From contig NW_022985073.1 in NCBI RefSeq assembly GCF_010015585.1, positions 490,923 through 554,922 on the forward strand: 64,000 nt of DNA. The letters are read 5' to 3'. This document shows, one piece after another, positions 9,354 to 19,792 of this stretch. Numbering within the stretch: position 1 is the stretch's first letter; every line of letters starts with the position of its first letter. Position numbers and translations under genes: made by a program. Below the pieces are notes generated by a model, which had not been told where the DNA came from, searched no databases, and worked only from the letters and a program-made list of their open reading frames with translations. The stretch comes from Eremomyces bilateralis CBS 781.70 (lineage: Eukaryota; Ascomycota; Dothideomycetes; Eremomycetales; Eremomycetaceae).

Positions 9354-11391
9354 ATGTATCATGTCCGCCTTCTAACCAAGGAGTATTGCTCGTTATGCCT
9401 TCAGACTTTCCGTGTTGGAGATGGACCGTATGCAAGTGCGTATATTGCATGGAGCGCCCACGTATCCAAAACTGACTCGCTCCTAAGTCATCCATCCGAC
9501 TCAACAGACGCACCCACTCGGACCGGGAATCTAAGGAGACTCGCTAAGCATCCCACCTCCATATGGCACTCCTATTGAAACCGGTCCTTACCAGCTGTGT
9601 TTCCGCGGAGTTTGCTGCCATGAATGCTCAGAGACTGAATTTCTTGGATATGTGGTACATCGGCCATGTTATGAATTCCTGAGGGACAAACTGGAGGTTT
9701 CTGATCAGGCCCACTCAGATCGCATAGTCCAATATATTGCGGAATCCTTCATTCCTATCATCCCATGGAGTGAGTCGAGGCGGCAGAAGAGAAGCAAGCG
9801 GCTGTTTTTGGATTCTTTCACCGAGTTTTTTCGCGTCTCCTTGTTCGACAAACTTCCACTGGGGATTTGCATGCATATCTGCGATTTCCTGTGGCCTAAT
9901 ATCGGGATCGGCCCGTCAAGATCACTATGGGCATCCTCGATCAATGGATGCGATCGCTGGAATTGGGATTCCTGCGCTTTCGCGAGCTATATCGAGAACA
10001 TAGCTGGGGTGAGGTATATTTCGCAAATCCGAACGGACAAAGGTCCAGGCTTGTCGCAGATCGAGGGCAGTCGATGCGCGCGCAAGGTTATTGTCACCCA
10101 GGATGAGCTTGGGGTCATTGATATCCAATGCTATGACCAGCCGGAAGAGCCAGGCCATGTGTGCGAGTTCGCTCGATGGTACCGGATTTTCGAGATCGAC
10201 ACTGATATTCAACCCGCCATCGCTATCCAGCGTACGGTAAGTGCCCCGGTCCTTGTCGATGGCGAGTATCTATTAATAATGCCCGGCAGCCATTGTTCGT
10301 CACGAATATCGACATTCCTAATGCCTCGCGACAGTTCCTCTGCAATATCCCGAATCCGCCTCGCGACATTTTCCTCTTGCGTAAGCCGGAGCAAAGCCAG
10401 CGCTTCGTCTTTCTGTCCGTCCAAGATATTTGTGGGATTACAGTGTGTTCATCACCCCGAGGAATTATTTGTATCCACGCCCATCAAGCGCACAATAAAG
10501 GGGAGGTCTTCGACAACTGCAGCAGAAGCGCAGATGTTTCCGACTACTTCCCTATTTGGGGACGCGATACGATCGACTGTATATGGCTTCTAAATCACTC
10601 AGCCACTTATTTTAACTCGCTCCTGGTGAGCGTCCATAATCCTTGGAATCTTGCCACCTACTAATATCGATCTAGATCCAGATGAAGTCGAGTCTATCGC
10701 ATTATTTCGGCCCTTACAATGATAAAAACCTGCAATTTGGCGCCACACGTTTAGGAAGACCGGATGGCGATATCGCGATGATTTTTTATAATGACGACGG
10801 CGTTGAATCCTCTCAGGAACTCCTAACGGTGGGTGTACATTATGAACACAGTGATAGCCGCACTCCGCAGTTCGGGATGATGAAGAACCACCTCCCTTTC
10901 CTGAAGCTCACGCCCAATGTCCTAGTTTCATAGCCGTACGTTTCGCCGACTGCGTGGAATGGTACTATTCTGAAGCAAGTCTCACAGGCATTGTGACGGT
11001 CAAGACATCGGTTTATCAGTGGAAAAAGTCGACCCGCACTGGCATTAATTTTACCTACAAGGACAATTCTATTGCGGTGATCGGCGAGTGGCGAGAAGAT
11101 CAGGACCCTATCCCCATCAATCTTCATGGCGAGGAATATCTCCAGTGGGAGCTAGGTGAACGTGGATGTGTCTCCTCATTAAACGTGACAAGAGTTATGT
11201 CCAAGGCCAACAAGAACACTCACAGCAACAACGACAACCTCGTTACTCCCCTTTTTGGCCCCGGATTGCTTTGTTGCTGGTTCTCGCAACTATGCTCGGT
11301 CTTCACATACATAGGTCAGATCAGTGCGCAAGACTGGAGTTTGATATCCATAAGAACCTGGAGAACCCGATCATCGCAGGCATCCAGGTAG
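9354..11391 (+). CDS. Multi-exon fungal protein of unknown function, Cys-rich N-terminus
   Basis: I do not recognise a named family, but the layout resembles large fungal hypothetical proteins with a Cys-rich start. An N-terminal piece (from 9354) has EYCSLCLQTF. The main exon, open from about 9535 to 10236, has CFRGVCCHECSETEFLG and VHRPCYEFL, then a long mixed region (LPLGICMHICDFLW, VRYISQIRTDKGPG, KVIVTQDELGVIDIQCY). Introns at 10237-10289 and 10626-10675 are clean (GTAAGT and GTGAGC donors; CTACTAAT branch in the second). A further exon at 10676 leads through an unsettled junction near 10830 to RFADCVEWYYSEAS, TSVYQWKKSTRTGINFTYK and AVIGEWREDQD, with a stop at 11391. The joins at about 9462-9550 and about 10830 do not resolve to one obvious frame, so the gene may be damaged or my exon borders wrong. 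Confidence 0.5.
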
Positions 11392-11674
11392 GCATTGGTA
11401 TCCGCGTTCTCTTTATATTCAGCCAGTGGTCACATTTACATTCGTCCTTGGTTTCCAGACTCTTGGCAGTAATAGCTCCAGGCATCAGGGCTTGATCTTC
11501 TACCGTCACTAGGTTACCCTTAGCAGCTGACGCCCTTTTGCATTCGATTAACAGGACAGTCTCGACATGGCTACCACCAGGTTTATTAAGATTCAGAACG
11601 ATGCGATGTATCAGGAGGTCAACCTTACGATCAAGATCCAGAGTCTTGGCGAGCGACTCTTCAGGGGCATACAA
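11321..11674 (-). pseudogene. Possible gene fragment, nuclease-like stretch
   Basis: The minus-strand frame contains KVDLLIHRIVLNLNKPGGS followed by HVETVLLIECKRAS. The run of hydrophobic residues ending in ECKR resembles the (D/E)-x-K core strand of restriction-endonuclease-like folds that occur in many fungal accessory proteins. There is no ATG at its start, no clear upstream exon, and it overlaps the 3' end of the convergent gene by about 70 bp. I treat it as a fragment. The nuclease reading is inference from one motif only. Confidence 0.3.
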
Positions 11675-12759
11675 CTAATGTGGCTCGGAGAGTTTGCGAT
11701 GGTGCAACAAGTATCGCTAGAACCTAACGGTTACGATTTCTCGTTGACCAGCGTGGATCGACTGGCGATATAAAGATTCCAACTAAGGAGTATTGATTGG
11801 GCCGTTTGAAGAGGCCACAGCACTGAGTTTGTCGGTATACCAGAGTGGCTCATCCGACAGTTGGCGCAGCGGTTGAGAGAAGCCGAGCTGCTCGAAACAT
11901 TGCCGAGAGCTTAAACGCCATCCGCTTTAACTTCATCTACTCACTCACCTTATAACGCCCTCTACCGACAATCATTTCGGCGACAAGTCGGCAGACGAGG
12001 TTTATAAACGGCACTCAGGCCAGGCTAACAGAAAGTCCTGAGCACTTACTATACGGAATAGATGTTGCTGGCCCTTCTCACTACCATACACGAGCGATGT
12101 GATAGACGCGCAAGACGGCCAAGCAACAAGTCTCGACGCCTCTGCTAGAGAGCAACGGCTTGAAAATGCTTCAATCGGTGACCTTACGAAAGTCTTCCCC
12201 CCATATGAGTGGTGCGATCAGAGCAATTAGTGCGGAGGCCGCCTACAAGTGCCCCAGCCTCGACTGTGCCGCACATATTATGCAGGGTCCCCTGTATAAT
12301 CCTAGCGAAAAATGCTCCAACACAGCATTCGTTACAGCCTTTACCACCTGCGAACCACTCTATAAATGGTACCCTCGTAATTTCTCGCATCGCTCACGCC
12401 TTTCTGTTGGTCTATACTCGTCAGCCCCCTATTTTATCACCCTAACTTTCCGACCTGTGGTTTCTCGTTTGCATAGAATATACTAAACTCCTCGTTCAGG
12501 GTTGCCAGAGATATGATGTGCCATAGCGTACAGTTCCTGTAATTCTCCTCACCGGTTGATGTAGTTCTCAAACAGCAGCCAGTGGCTCGGTTGTCTTCCG
12601 TGCTCTTCCTTTTGTCTGTGCAATATGCGTTGCTTCTTCCAAGTCGTCCGACGAACTCTCATCCAGTTCATCGCTCGCAGGCAGTATTTAGCCTAACTGA
12701 AAGTCAGCTTTCTCATTCTGCTTGGTATATGTTGTCGTTGCGCTTTATCTCCGGACATT
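11675..12759. other. Intergenic, no gene seen
   Basis: This spacer leads into the T5orf172 B gene. Open frames at 12160-12486 and 12582-12788 lack recognisable motifs and good start context. Confidence 0.5.
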
Positions 12760-14787
12760 ATGGAGTACAAAATTCTATCGTTTGGTGAAACGTTGCTTGA
12801 AATTCATGAAACACATGCGGGACATCTTGATGGATTGACATGCATTGCTCCCACCAAAAATGGGCCGCGCTGCTCATCCAACTTGATGAAGCGCAGTAAA
12901 ATACGCAGCAGTATAAGGAATCTCCTCTGCACCATTCAGCGACCGACGCATGATTTCCGCGAACAGCTGTTGTCAATTGTCTTGTGTGGACGTCATACGA
13001 GGACGCAGACGCCTGCTATGAAGATACTCGGAGTTTGGGGGTTGAACGACAGAGAAGAGCCCGACGATGATAACGACTGCTCTGGGGATAATGGAGATGC
13101 CCCTACGGACGATGACACTCAATCCGATCCTTTCAAAATCGGTACTACTCTACAACAGAGCCCGCATTCGAGGACACCCAGTTTCAAAACACCGCCGTCC
13201 TCGCCCGTACGATCTTTGTCGTTTGCGCAATCCCCTCCGACGAGCCTGTCCACTCCAAGGAGGCAGTCCACTCCACGGAGGGAGTCCACTCCACGGAGGC
13301 AGTCCACTCCAAGGCGGCGGTCCATTCTGCGAGGGCAGTCCCCTCCAACAAGTCCATCTACACAGAATCCCTCCAGCAGCACCCAGCTACCTTCTGAACA
13401 TGATGGCGCCAGCAGCAAACGGCGATACTACCGCCCCCCGCTGAATCGACAGAATTCGCCCGTATCCGCAATCACCGGCAGACGTATATCACATCCTATT
13501 CCTTCGAGCCCGCCTCGGTCCGCCAATGGCTCAAATTCGCCTAAGGCTTCTACCACACCCGCGCGTCGTCCGCCAGTGAGAGGGCGGAGACCCCATAGCC
13601 AGGGGGCGGATGAAGTGTATGGCGGGTACCGAACAATGCCCAGCGGAATGCAACTGAATGGGTCTGTATCGATGCCAGAAACCCCTCTCTCACCGAGTCC
13701 GAGGAGTGGAGCACATTCTAGCACCGGGAAATGGATGAGATCGCATGGGGGTTCGGAGGAAGTATATGAAACGTCGGAAATACCTGGTGCAATACAACTG
13801 GACGGGACTGCATCGACAACAGAGATCCCTCTCACACCGAGCCCTGATAGTCGGGTACATCATGACATGTGGAGGGGTTTCCTCCTGCCCATATTCAGGC
13901 TTATTAACAATCTTCCGGCTAGAGCAGGGATCTCCAGTCCCAATGTTGTGCATCCCTTGAATACGCCTGCCGGCGAAGGTGTGGCATCTAACCAACCATC
14001 TCCGCGACCAAAGCCCCCCATCGAACCTGGCCGAATCGATGATGAGATTAGGAAAAGGTTGTTAACAGGACCGAGGTCACACCCCAATATCATTCACGAT
14101 GACGGCACAGTATATATCTGGAAGCATAAAATGGAGAATCCCCCCTTGGTGAAGATCGGCTGCACGACGGGAACGACTAGCAGCCGGCGACCGTGCGAAA
14201 GAGATGCCTACGAACTCAAAGCAGGGACCAAACTCTGGATCAAAGGCTTGTATATGCTCGCAGAACAGCTCTGTTTCAAAGAGTTGGCCGATCGCCAAGA
14301 GACGCCTGTGCGATGCGGAATCTGTTCAATATCACACAAGGAATACTATCGCGTATCCGCCGAACACGCCGAACGAGTTAGGCTGCGGTGGTTGAGATGG
14401 CTACGCGAAGAGCCATACGATGAGGATGGCTACCTAAAGCCGTTTTGGGATGAAAGGCTACTCAAACTAGAACTCAATCTGACCCGACCGGACAGCCTTG
14501 AGGCCCGATACGAACGCTGGACGTGGTTTACGAACCCGTGGCTATGGGATGAGTTTTGCTGGCGGAATGAGCTGCAAATTTCTCTGCTTCTACAAAATTG
14601 GATACCTTTGCTTGGAGTAATTTCTCTGGCCGTTGTCATCGCTGTACTGAATTCATCTTTGGGATTTTGGCCCACTTGTGTAGTGGTAGGATTACTCGTG
14701 CTGTTCATGAGTTGGATTTGGTGGACCAGTATAGCTCGTGTTCACAAGGTTCCTAAGAACCGGGCGAGGAAGAGAAAGAAGAGCTGA
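12760..14787 (+). CDS. T5orf172-domain (GIY-YIG-like) protein B with C-terminal membrane segments
   Basis: This is a single-exon protein of 675 residues with a true ATG at 12760. The N-terminal module CIAPTKNGPRC (Cys 28, 38) plus VLCGRH (Cys 76, His 79) mirrors that of T5orf172 protein A (CIFFTQKGARC plus LCNCC). An acidic stretch follows, then Ser/Pro-rich sequence with five 18-nt repeats at 13249-13338 encoding S-T-P-R-R-Q. The T5orf172 domain lies at about 447-530: DGTVYIW, LVKIGCTTG, AEQLCFKEL and SHKEYYRVS. Unlike protein A, it ends with two hydrophobic segments (about 614-657, including LGVISLAVVIAVLN and VVVGLLVLFMSWIWW) and a basic tail RARKRKKS, which suggests membrane anchoring with the domain on the cytosolic or nuclear side. 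The function is unknown. The two genes are probably distant duplicates rather than recent copies, since only motifs are shared. Confidence 0.8.
   Translation: MEYKILSFGETLLEIHETHAGHLDGLTCIAPTKNGPRCSSNLMKRSKIRSSIRNLLCTIQRPTHDFREQLLSIVLCGRHTRTQTPAMKILGVWGLNDREEPDDDNDCSGDNGDAPTDDDTQSDPFKIGTTLQQSPHSRTPSFKTPPSSPVRSLSFAQSPPTSLSTPRRQSTPRRESTPRRQSTPRRRSILRGQSPPTSPSTQNPSSSTQLPSEHDGASSKRRYYRPPLNRQNSPVSAITGRRISHPIPSSPPRSANGSNSPKASTTPARRPPVRGRRPHSQGADEVYGGYRTMPSGMQLNGSVSMPETPLSPSPRSGAHSSTGKWMRSHGGSEEVYETSEIPGAIQLDGTASTTEIPLTPSPDSRVHHDMWRGFLLPIFRLINNLPARAGISSPNVVHPLNTPAGEGVASNQPSPRPKPPIEPGRIDDEIRKRLLTGPRSHPNIIHDDGTVYIWKHKMENPPLVKIGCTTGTTSSRRPCERDAYELKAGTKLWIKGLYMLAEQLCFKELADRQETPVRCGICSISHKEYYRVSAEHAERVRLRWLRWLREEPYDEDGYLKPFWDERLLKLELNLTRPDSLEARYERWTWFTNPWLWDEFCWRNELQISLLLQNWIPLLGVISLAVVIAVLNSSLGFWPTCVVVGLLVLFMSWIWWTSIARVHKVPKNRARKRKKS
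13249..13338 (+). repeat. Five 18-bp tandem repeats inside T5orf172 gene B
   Basis: The units begin TCCACTCCAAGGAGGCAG and differ by a few bases. Because the period is a multiple of three, copy-number change would keep the frame. The encoded unit is Ser-Thr-Pro-Arg-Arg-Gln. Confidence 0.85.
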
Positions 14788-15007
14788 TAGGGTAGGTCAT
14801 TACGATTTACGAAACAATTCAATGTGCTCACGAAGCATTTATATTTCCTACGAACGTTCCTCTGGCACTCTTTGATGCGATATCCACTATGCCCCTTCTA
14901 TATTCCACGCCCGAGTAAGAGTATAGAACAATCCCATGAACAAATTAATCAGATGCTCGAACGCCAACTGGTGATCCCACAACCGAGTCATTGATAGCTC
15001 TACAAAT

Positions 15008-16018
15008 CTACTCCCATTTCTCCATCCAATGCCGCCGAACGCCCGAATTCACCACGCCCCCAACACCAAACGCTGGAACAATGCGACACATGCGCGCGAG
15101 GCAACTCACCCCCCATTCCTTACCCACCTTCCCGAGCCGCTCCCGCCACGACGCGTGCGGCCGATTATAATGATCTAGACCCAGCAAATGCAACGGGGTA
15201 CTAAACACCTGGATGCCAGCGGGCGCCAGAAACTGCGCCATGCTGGTCCGGCTCACACGCTCCTCTAACGCGGGGGCAAGATGCATCGGGAGATGCGGCG
15301 CGATGAGCGGGGGGAGGTTGAAGGAGGCGAAGATGGTGAGGCAGTCGCGGAGGGAGAAAAGGGCGAAAGAGGGGAGCGGGACGGGGCGGGGCGCAGAGTG
15401 GAGGGAGGCGAAGAGCTGGGTGAACTGGGCGTCTTTGTAGAGGCAGAGGGAGAGATTGGCGGCGGAGGTGGCGAGGAACTTGGGGGCGCCGTGCGTGGTG
15501 GTGGGGGCGGGGGTGGAGTGGAGGGTAGAGGAGGCGGTGTCGAGCCAGTTGGCGGTGAGGTAGGTGCCGGAGTAGAGGGTGAAGATGAGACGGAATGGAC
15601 GGGAGGAGAGGAAGTGGTGAGGGCGGAGGAGAAGAGTCTGGAGGGAAGAGCGGATGCTTTCTCTCATGGTATTTCTCCCGGAAGTATTCTCGATAATAGC
15701 TCTATACTCGACATGAGCTTCATGATTTCATATCGAAAAGGAACAACTCACTTATCGATCGTCGTTACAACAGGCGCAACAAGTACACCCGCAGTGGCCG
15801 CAGCAACGACATCGGAAAGCGATCTTAACCCAAGATTCTTGGTATTCCAAGTTCTCCCATGAGACTGACCCCTGAAGTAGGCATCGTTAGCGATAAAGTC
15901 GACGACAGACGGGGAGACGCAGATAAACTATATGCACAACTCTTACATACCGAGACTCAGCGACACCCTTCTCTCTCCTGGACTCCTCACCCAGCTGAGA
16001 AGTCAATCGACCTGACAT
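15008..16018 (-). CDS. Conserved fungal protein, probably mitochondrial membrane
   Basis: Three exons join in frame: 16018-15951, 15871-15752 and 15662-15008, giving 280 residues. The first intron has GTATGT, GCTAAC and CAG signals; the second starts GTGAGT. The start MSGRLTSQLGEESRRE is the best-placed ATG, though the frame stays open somewhat further upstream. Sequence along the protein: RTWNTKNLGLRSLSD, then VVAAATAGVLVAPVVTTID (hydrophobic), RLIFTLYSGTYLTANWLDT, FALFSLRDCLTIFASFNLPP and FLAPAGIQVFSTPLHLLGLD. The pattern of several moderately hydrophobic helices with Arg/Lys between them recalls small mitochondrial membrane proteins conserved across Pezizomycotina. I cannot assign a biochemical function. 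This gene marks the start of the conserved part of the window. Confidence 0.75.
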
Positions 16019-16810
16019 CGCCACACCCTGCCCACCCCGGTCCGGGACTTTCGCGACGCCGCAATTCGCGCCGTGCTGCTCTCCCATCGGCTGCTTACAC
16101 AACGGGCACACGCCATGCTCTTTGATCGCGTGTGCGAGCTGCTCAGTCGTGCCGGCGGGTGACCTATGATCATATTAGTATTAAATTCCTTCGCCAGCAA
16201 TATATACGAAGGGGCTGAGCCCTGAGAGTATTTAGGCGTGACTTACGCGGATTGCTTCCAAGGCTCGAGTTGCGGCATTATGCCTTATCAATGTCCAATA
16301 GCCCTTCTCAACGCGTCGTTTTCGTGGTTGAAAGGGGAGACGCAGCAGTTCCACCCCGTTTCATACTTTTCCCTTCCCCGAGTTTATTCATATTCAGCCA
16401 TTCAAACACTGCCCGATAGGATCGGGACTTTTGGCGATGGAAGGAGCATCGTTGGGTGACGCGGGAACAAACATTGTGTATCCACAAATCCCGCAATCCC
16501 GATGTCGGCTAACTCCATACGGAATCCCATTGGCTTGGCATCATCGTGTCTTCGATATACGGACGTAAAAGGAGATGAAAGTTTTCGTTGATCGCAGATG
16601 GTATTTACATAGCCTATAGTGATCATACAGCGCATTATAAGCTTCTCACGCAGCGCTGCATCGCCATCTAAACTATGTACTTGCAGATACGGTACAGTAC
16701 ATTCATCCAAACCGTACGTCCAACCCAAACCCGAACGCCATGCGTCTATACCACCCAATGCGCCCCGAGCCCCATCGCTCGTCATGCAAACAGTAAAGAA
16801 AAGAAAATCC
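16019..16810. other. Intergenic, no gene seen
   Basis: This is the spacer between the 5' end of the preceding minus-strand gene and the 3' end of the exchanger gene. No motif or repeat stands out. Confidence 0.5.
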
Positions 16811-18960
16811 TCACACCGGCGACCCGCCCGACGGCCCGCCCCCCTTCCCCGGATCCAGCAACAAATGCGGCTTAATAAACCCCTCATCAATCTGCCGAAA
16901 CGCCGCCGCCGGATCCTCCGACAACCCGCTCACAAACCTTCCCATCGCCCCCGTTGCGCTCGCCACCCGCTGCGCCGCCGATTCGAAATGTCCCTCCGCG
17001 TGCTCGCGCGCGCCGGACGTGGGGTACGCCGCGTCATGGTCGTCGGGGGAGGAGCGAAGGGGCGAGACATTCCGCAGTGGGGAGCGGCGCACGGTCGGTG
17101 GCAGGTCGAGGCCGTCGGCGTCGTCATCGTCGTCGTTGCTGCCGCTGTCGCCGGGGCTGAGGAGGGCTTGCTCGGCGCTATCCTGGGTGCGGAGGTTCCG
17201 GGGGGAGCTGCGGCGCATGCCGTCGGAGTGGGACGCGGGGACGCGGCGGTTGCCGTTGATGTGCCCGCTGCTGTAGGAGTCGTTGCGGCGGAGGGGTTCG
17301 CGGGCGTCGACGGGGGAGAGGGGGAAGCCGTTGGTGGCGTTGGAGGCGCGGGGGGTGTGGCCGAAGCCGGCGCCTTGGCGGCGGGAGTAGGTGCCACCAG
17401 TGACGACCTCGATGTCGAATTCGTCGTCGGAGTCGATTTCCTCGACGACGCCGGTGCGGATGCCGAGGATCTCGAGCATGCGCGCCGTCGTACCGCCGAA
17501 GATGATCACGGTCAGGACGACCACGACGAGGACGGTGGCCCGGAGGACGGTTCCGTTCGGGCCGGTCAGACCCGCTGCCAGAGCGACGCCGACGGCTCCA
17601 CGTAAACCGGCCCAGAAGAGCATGGCCTGGTATGCAAAGGGGAGTTCATCAGCCGTGTCTTCGCGGCCTTGTCGTCGGGCACGGTATCGGAGGAACCAGT
17701 TGATGGCTTTGGAAAGGGGGAAGACGGAGCACCATCGCGCGACGCAGATGCCGACCACGGTGACCAGGATGAACATCGGTTTGTATTCCAGCGTGGTTTC
17801 GGTGAACAGCGACAATCCTAGGTAGATAAAGATAAAGTTCTCGGATAACTGGGCCATGACTTGGAAAATGAATTTCGTCGTAAGTTGCGTTCGCCGTGAC
17901 ATGTTGTGGTATGCGTAATGTTTCATACAAATGCCGCAGAATAAGAGCGACACAATTCCTGTTACGGTTAGTCGGGAAAGGCGAATGATGATACTTGCAG
18001 TACTTACCAGACATGTGGATGGCATTTGAGAGGAAGTAACTCGCATATGCCACCAATATAACCAGACAGCTCTCGATCTTTGGGAACCGCCTGACCATGG
18101 TGAACTTCAGCATCAAGGAGGTCATCATGCCCACCACTAGCCCGATGACCAAGCTGCCAAAGAACACGAGCAAGAATACCCCGATACTCTCGAAAAGACT
18201 GAACACCGTCAGCTTCCCCCCTTGCGCGCCCTCCTTGTATTTCTGCGCCGTCTCGAACAGCACGATGGCGATGGCGTCGTTGAGGATCGACTCGCCGAAG
18301 ATGACGGTGTACAGCTTCGGATCGACCTTATACGTGTTGAAGATGGCGAGGATGGTGACGGGGTCGGTGGCGGACAGGGTTGCGCCGACGGACATGGTCT
18401 CGACGAAGGTGACGTCCATGCCGTCGAGGCCGATGCGGGTCCACAGCCATAGGATGACGCCGAGCACCATGGCGGAGATGAAGGTTCCGGCGAACGCGAA
18501 GGTGAGGATGGTGCCGATGTTGCGGAAGAAGTTCCCCTGGTGCAGCTCATAGCCGGACGCGAGGATGATCGGTGGGAGGAGGAGGTTGAAGAAGAACTGG
18601 TAGTCGAAGCTCACGGCCCCGAGGACGGATTGCACGGCGGTCAATCGGAGGATCAGCCCGACGACCATCCCTATCGCTAGTCAGCGCTGCAAATCTCTGG
18701 GCGTCGCCTTCGGGGAGCAACGTACCGGCGAAGATCGAAATGACGGTTTCGTGGACCGCCTGGATGCGGCGCGTCTGCAGCACATAACTGGTGAAGAGCG
18801 CGATGATGAGCAAGCCGATGAGGATGAACAGCGACCAAGAGGCGAAGATTTCCTTCTGGCCCGCGCCCGTCTCTGTGCGATCGTCAGCGATATCCTGCTT
18901 CTTCTAACTTCCCGGGATTCCGAACCGTCTGGATCCGCATCTTCAGTCTCTCGCTCTATT
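16811..18960 (-). CDS. nhx1: Endosomal/vacuolar Na+(K+)/H+ exchanger, NHX1-like
   Basis: This is a cation/proton antiporter of the NHE/CPA1 family, which acidity-balances endosomes and prevacuolar compartments. Clear exons are 18903-18726 (from EIFASWSLFILIGLLIIALF to ETVISIFAG), 18670-18008 and 17959-16811, with introns 18725-18671 and 18007/18008-17960. Hallmarks: FFNLLLPPIILASGY (amiloride-site region), SVGATLSATDPVTILAIF, GESILNDAIAIVLFE with the acidic ion-binding pair, SENFIFIYLGLSLF and FWAGLRGAVGVALA. About twelve transmembrane helices are expected. The long cytosolic tail is Ser/Arg-rich with an acidic run (GSNDDDDDADGLD). The N-terminal exon carrying the start and signal anchor is unresolved. 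A TAG directly before 18903 shows that an intron ends there, and the start probably lies beyond 18940. Confidence 0.92.
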
Positions 18961-19792
18961 TGAGTGGCGTTAGTTGTCCATCGATGCGAACGGCAATGTG
19001 GAATGACGCACTCAACCACTGGCGCATCGCCCAACCCATAGTACCAGACATGACGTCGAGTGTGCCGGCTCGATGATCTATCACGAATGCGACGAGGAAA
19101 ACATTGCTAAGGACAGGACCTGATGCTGCCTGGACGCTTTTAAAGATGCGCTCGAAAGTCGAAACAAGCAACCTGGTCTCTGCGGAGGATCGTTGGTCGG
19201 GTCGGTTGACGGAAGCTGTCCCGTTGCAGGGATATTCGCCGGATAAGCTTATTATTGATTGGAGCTTCGCTCCCTTGGCGGTCACGGAAGGGAATTTGGA
19301 ATGAATAGCGAAATCAATGGTACTGGTATCGAAGGTTACCGATGACAGGATAATTAACTATAAGGTCCGTTGCAGCGAGTACGGTAAGTGTCGTTGTATG
19401 AATCTCCGTGCCGAGATCATGGGGCATCCACCATTCCCAACCAACTTCCATGTCCGCCGAGGAGGTTCATGTGTCTAAACTCAGAAGGAGAAGCTTAAAA
19501 GTAACTTTCAAATGTTACGGCGGTCTGGTTTATGTTCTGATTCTACACCGCGCTCCAACCGATGCGAGTTGCGACAAAGTATCGATATTGGTAATGGCTG
19601 GGAAAAGGCTCATTGAAACGGAATAAAACTACAAGAACGGACACTGTCCAATGTCCAAAGCCAGAACATGCATCGCCTATGCCAGAGCAAACCGACGGAC
19701 CGATATCAGACAGCAGCAGAAATATATGACCTCCTAGAAACAACACATTAGAACGAAGGCCTCGTCCGGACTACAACCCCGTTTTGCCTGGT
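18961..19792. other. Intergenic, may hold the first exon of the exchanger gene
   Basis: The stretch lies between the exchanger N-terminal exons and the stop of the succinyl-CoA ligase gene. A short minus-strand frame near 19050-18990 (MGWAMRQWLS) ends at a possible GTGCGT donor and could be a first exon, but I could not confirm it. Confidence 0.4.

Noticed and set aside
11850-11925. tRNA-like stretch (GTTGGCGCAGCGGTTGAGAG)
   Set aside because: It recalls an A-box, but no matching B-box (GGTTCGAATCC type) or cloverleaf follows.
12160-12486. 108-codon plus-strand frame
   Set aside because: It has several Cys but no recognisable spacing; the antisense frame is equally open.
15281-15862. Long plus-strand frame, Gly/Glu-rich
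   Set aside because: It lies antisense to the conserved mitochondrial-type gene; its composition is a mirror of Leu/Pro/Ser codons.
16619-17605. 328-codon plus-strand frame
   Set aside because: It is antisense to the exchanger tail; the Ala/Gly/Val-rich low-complexity product is a shadow of G+C-rich coding sequence.
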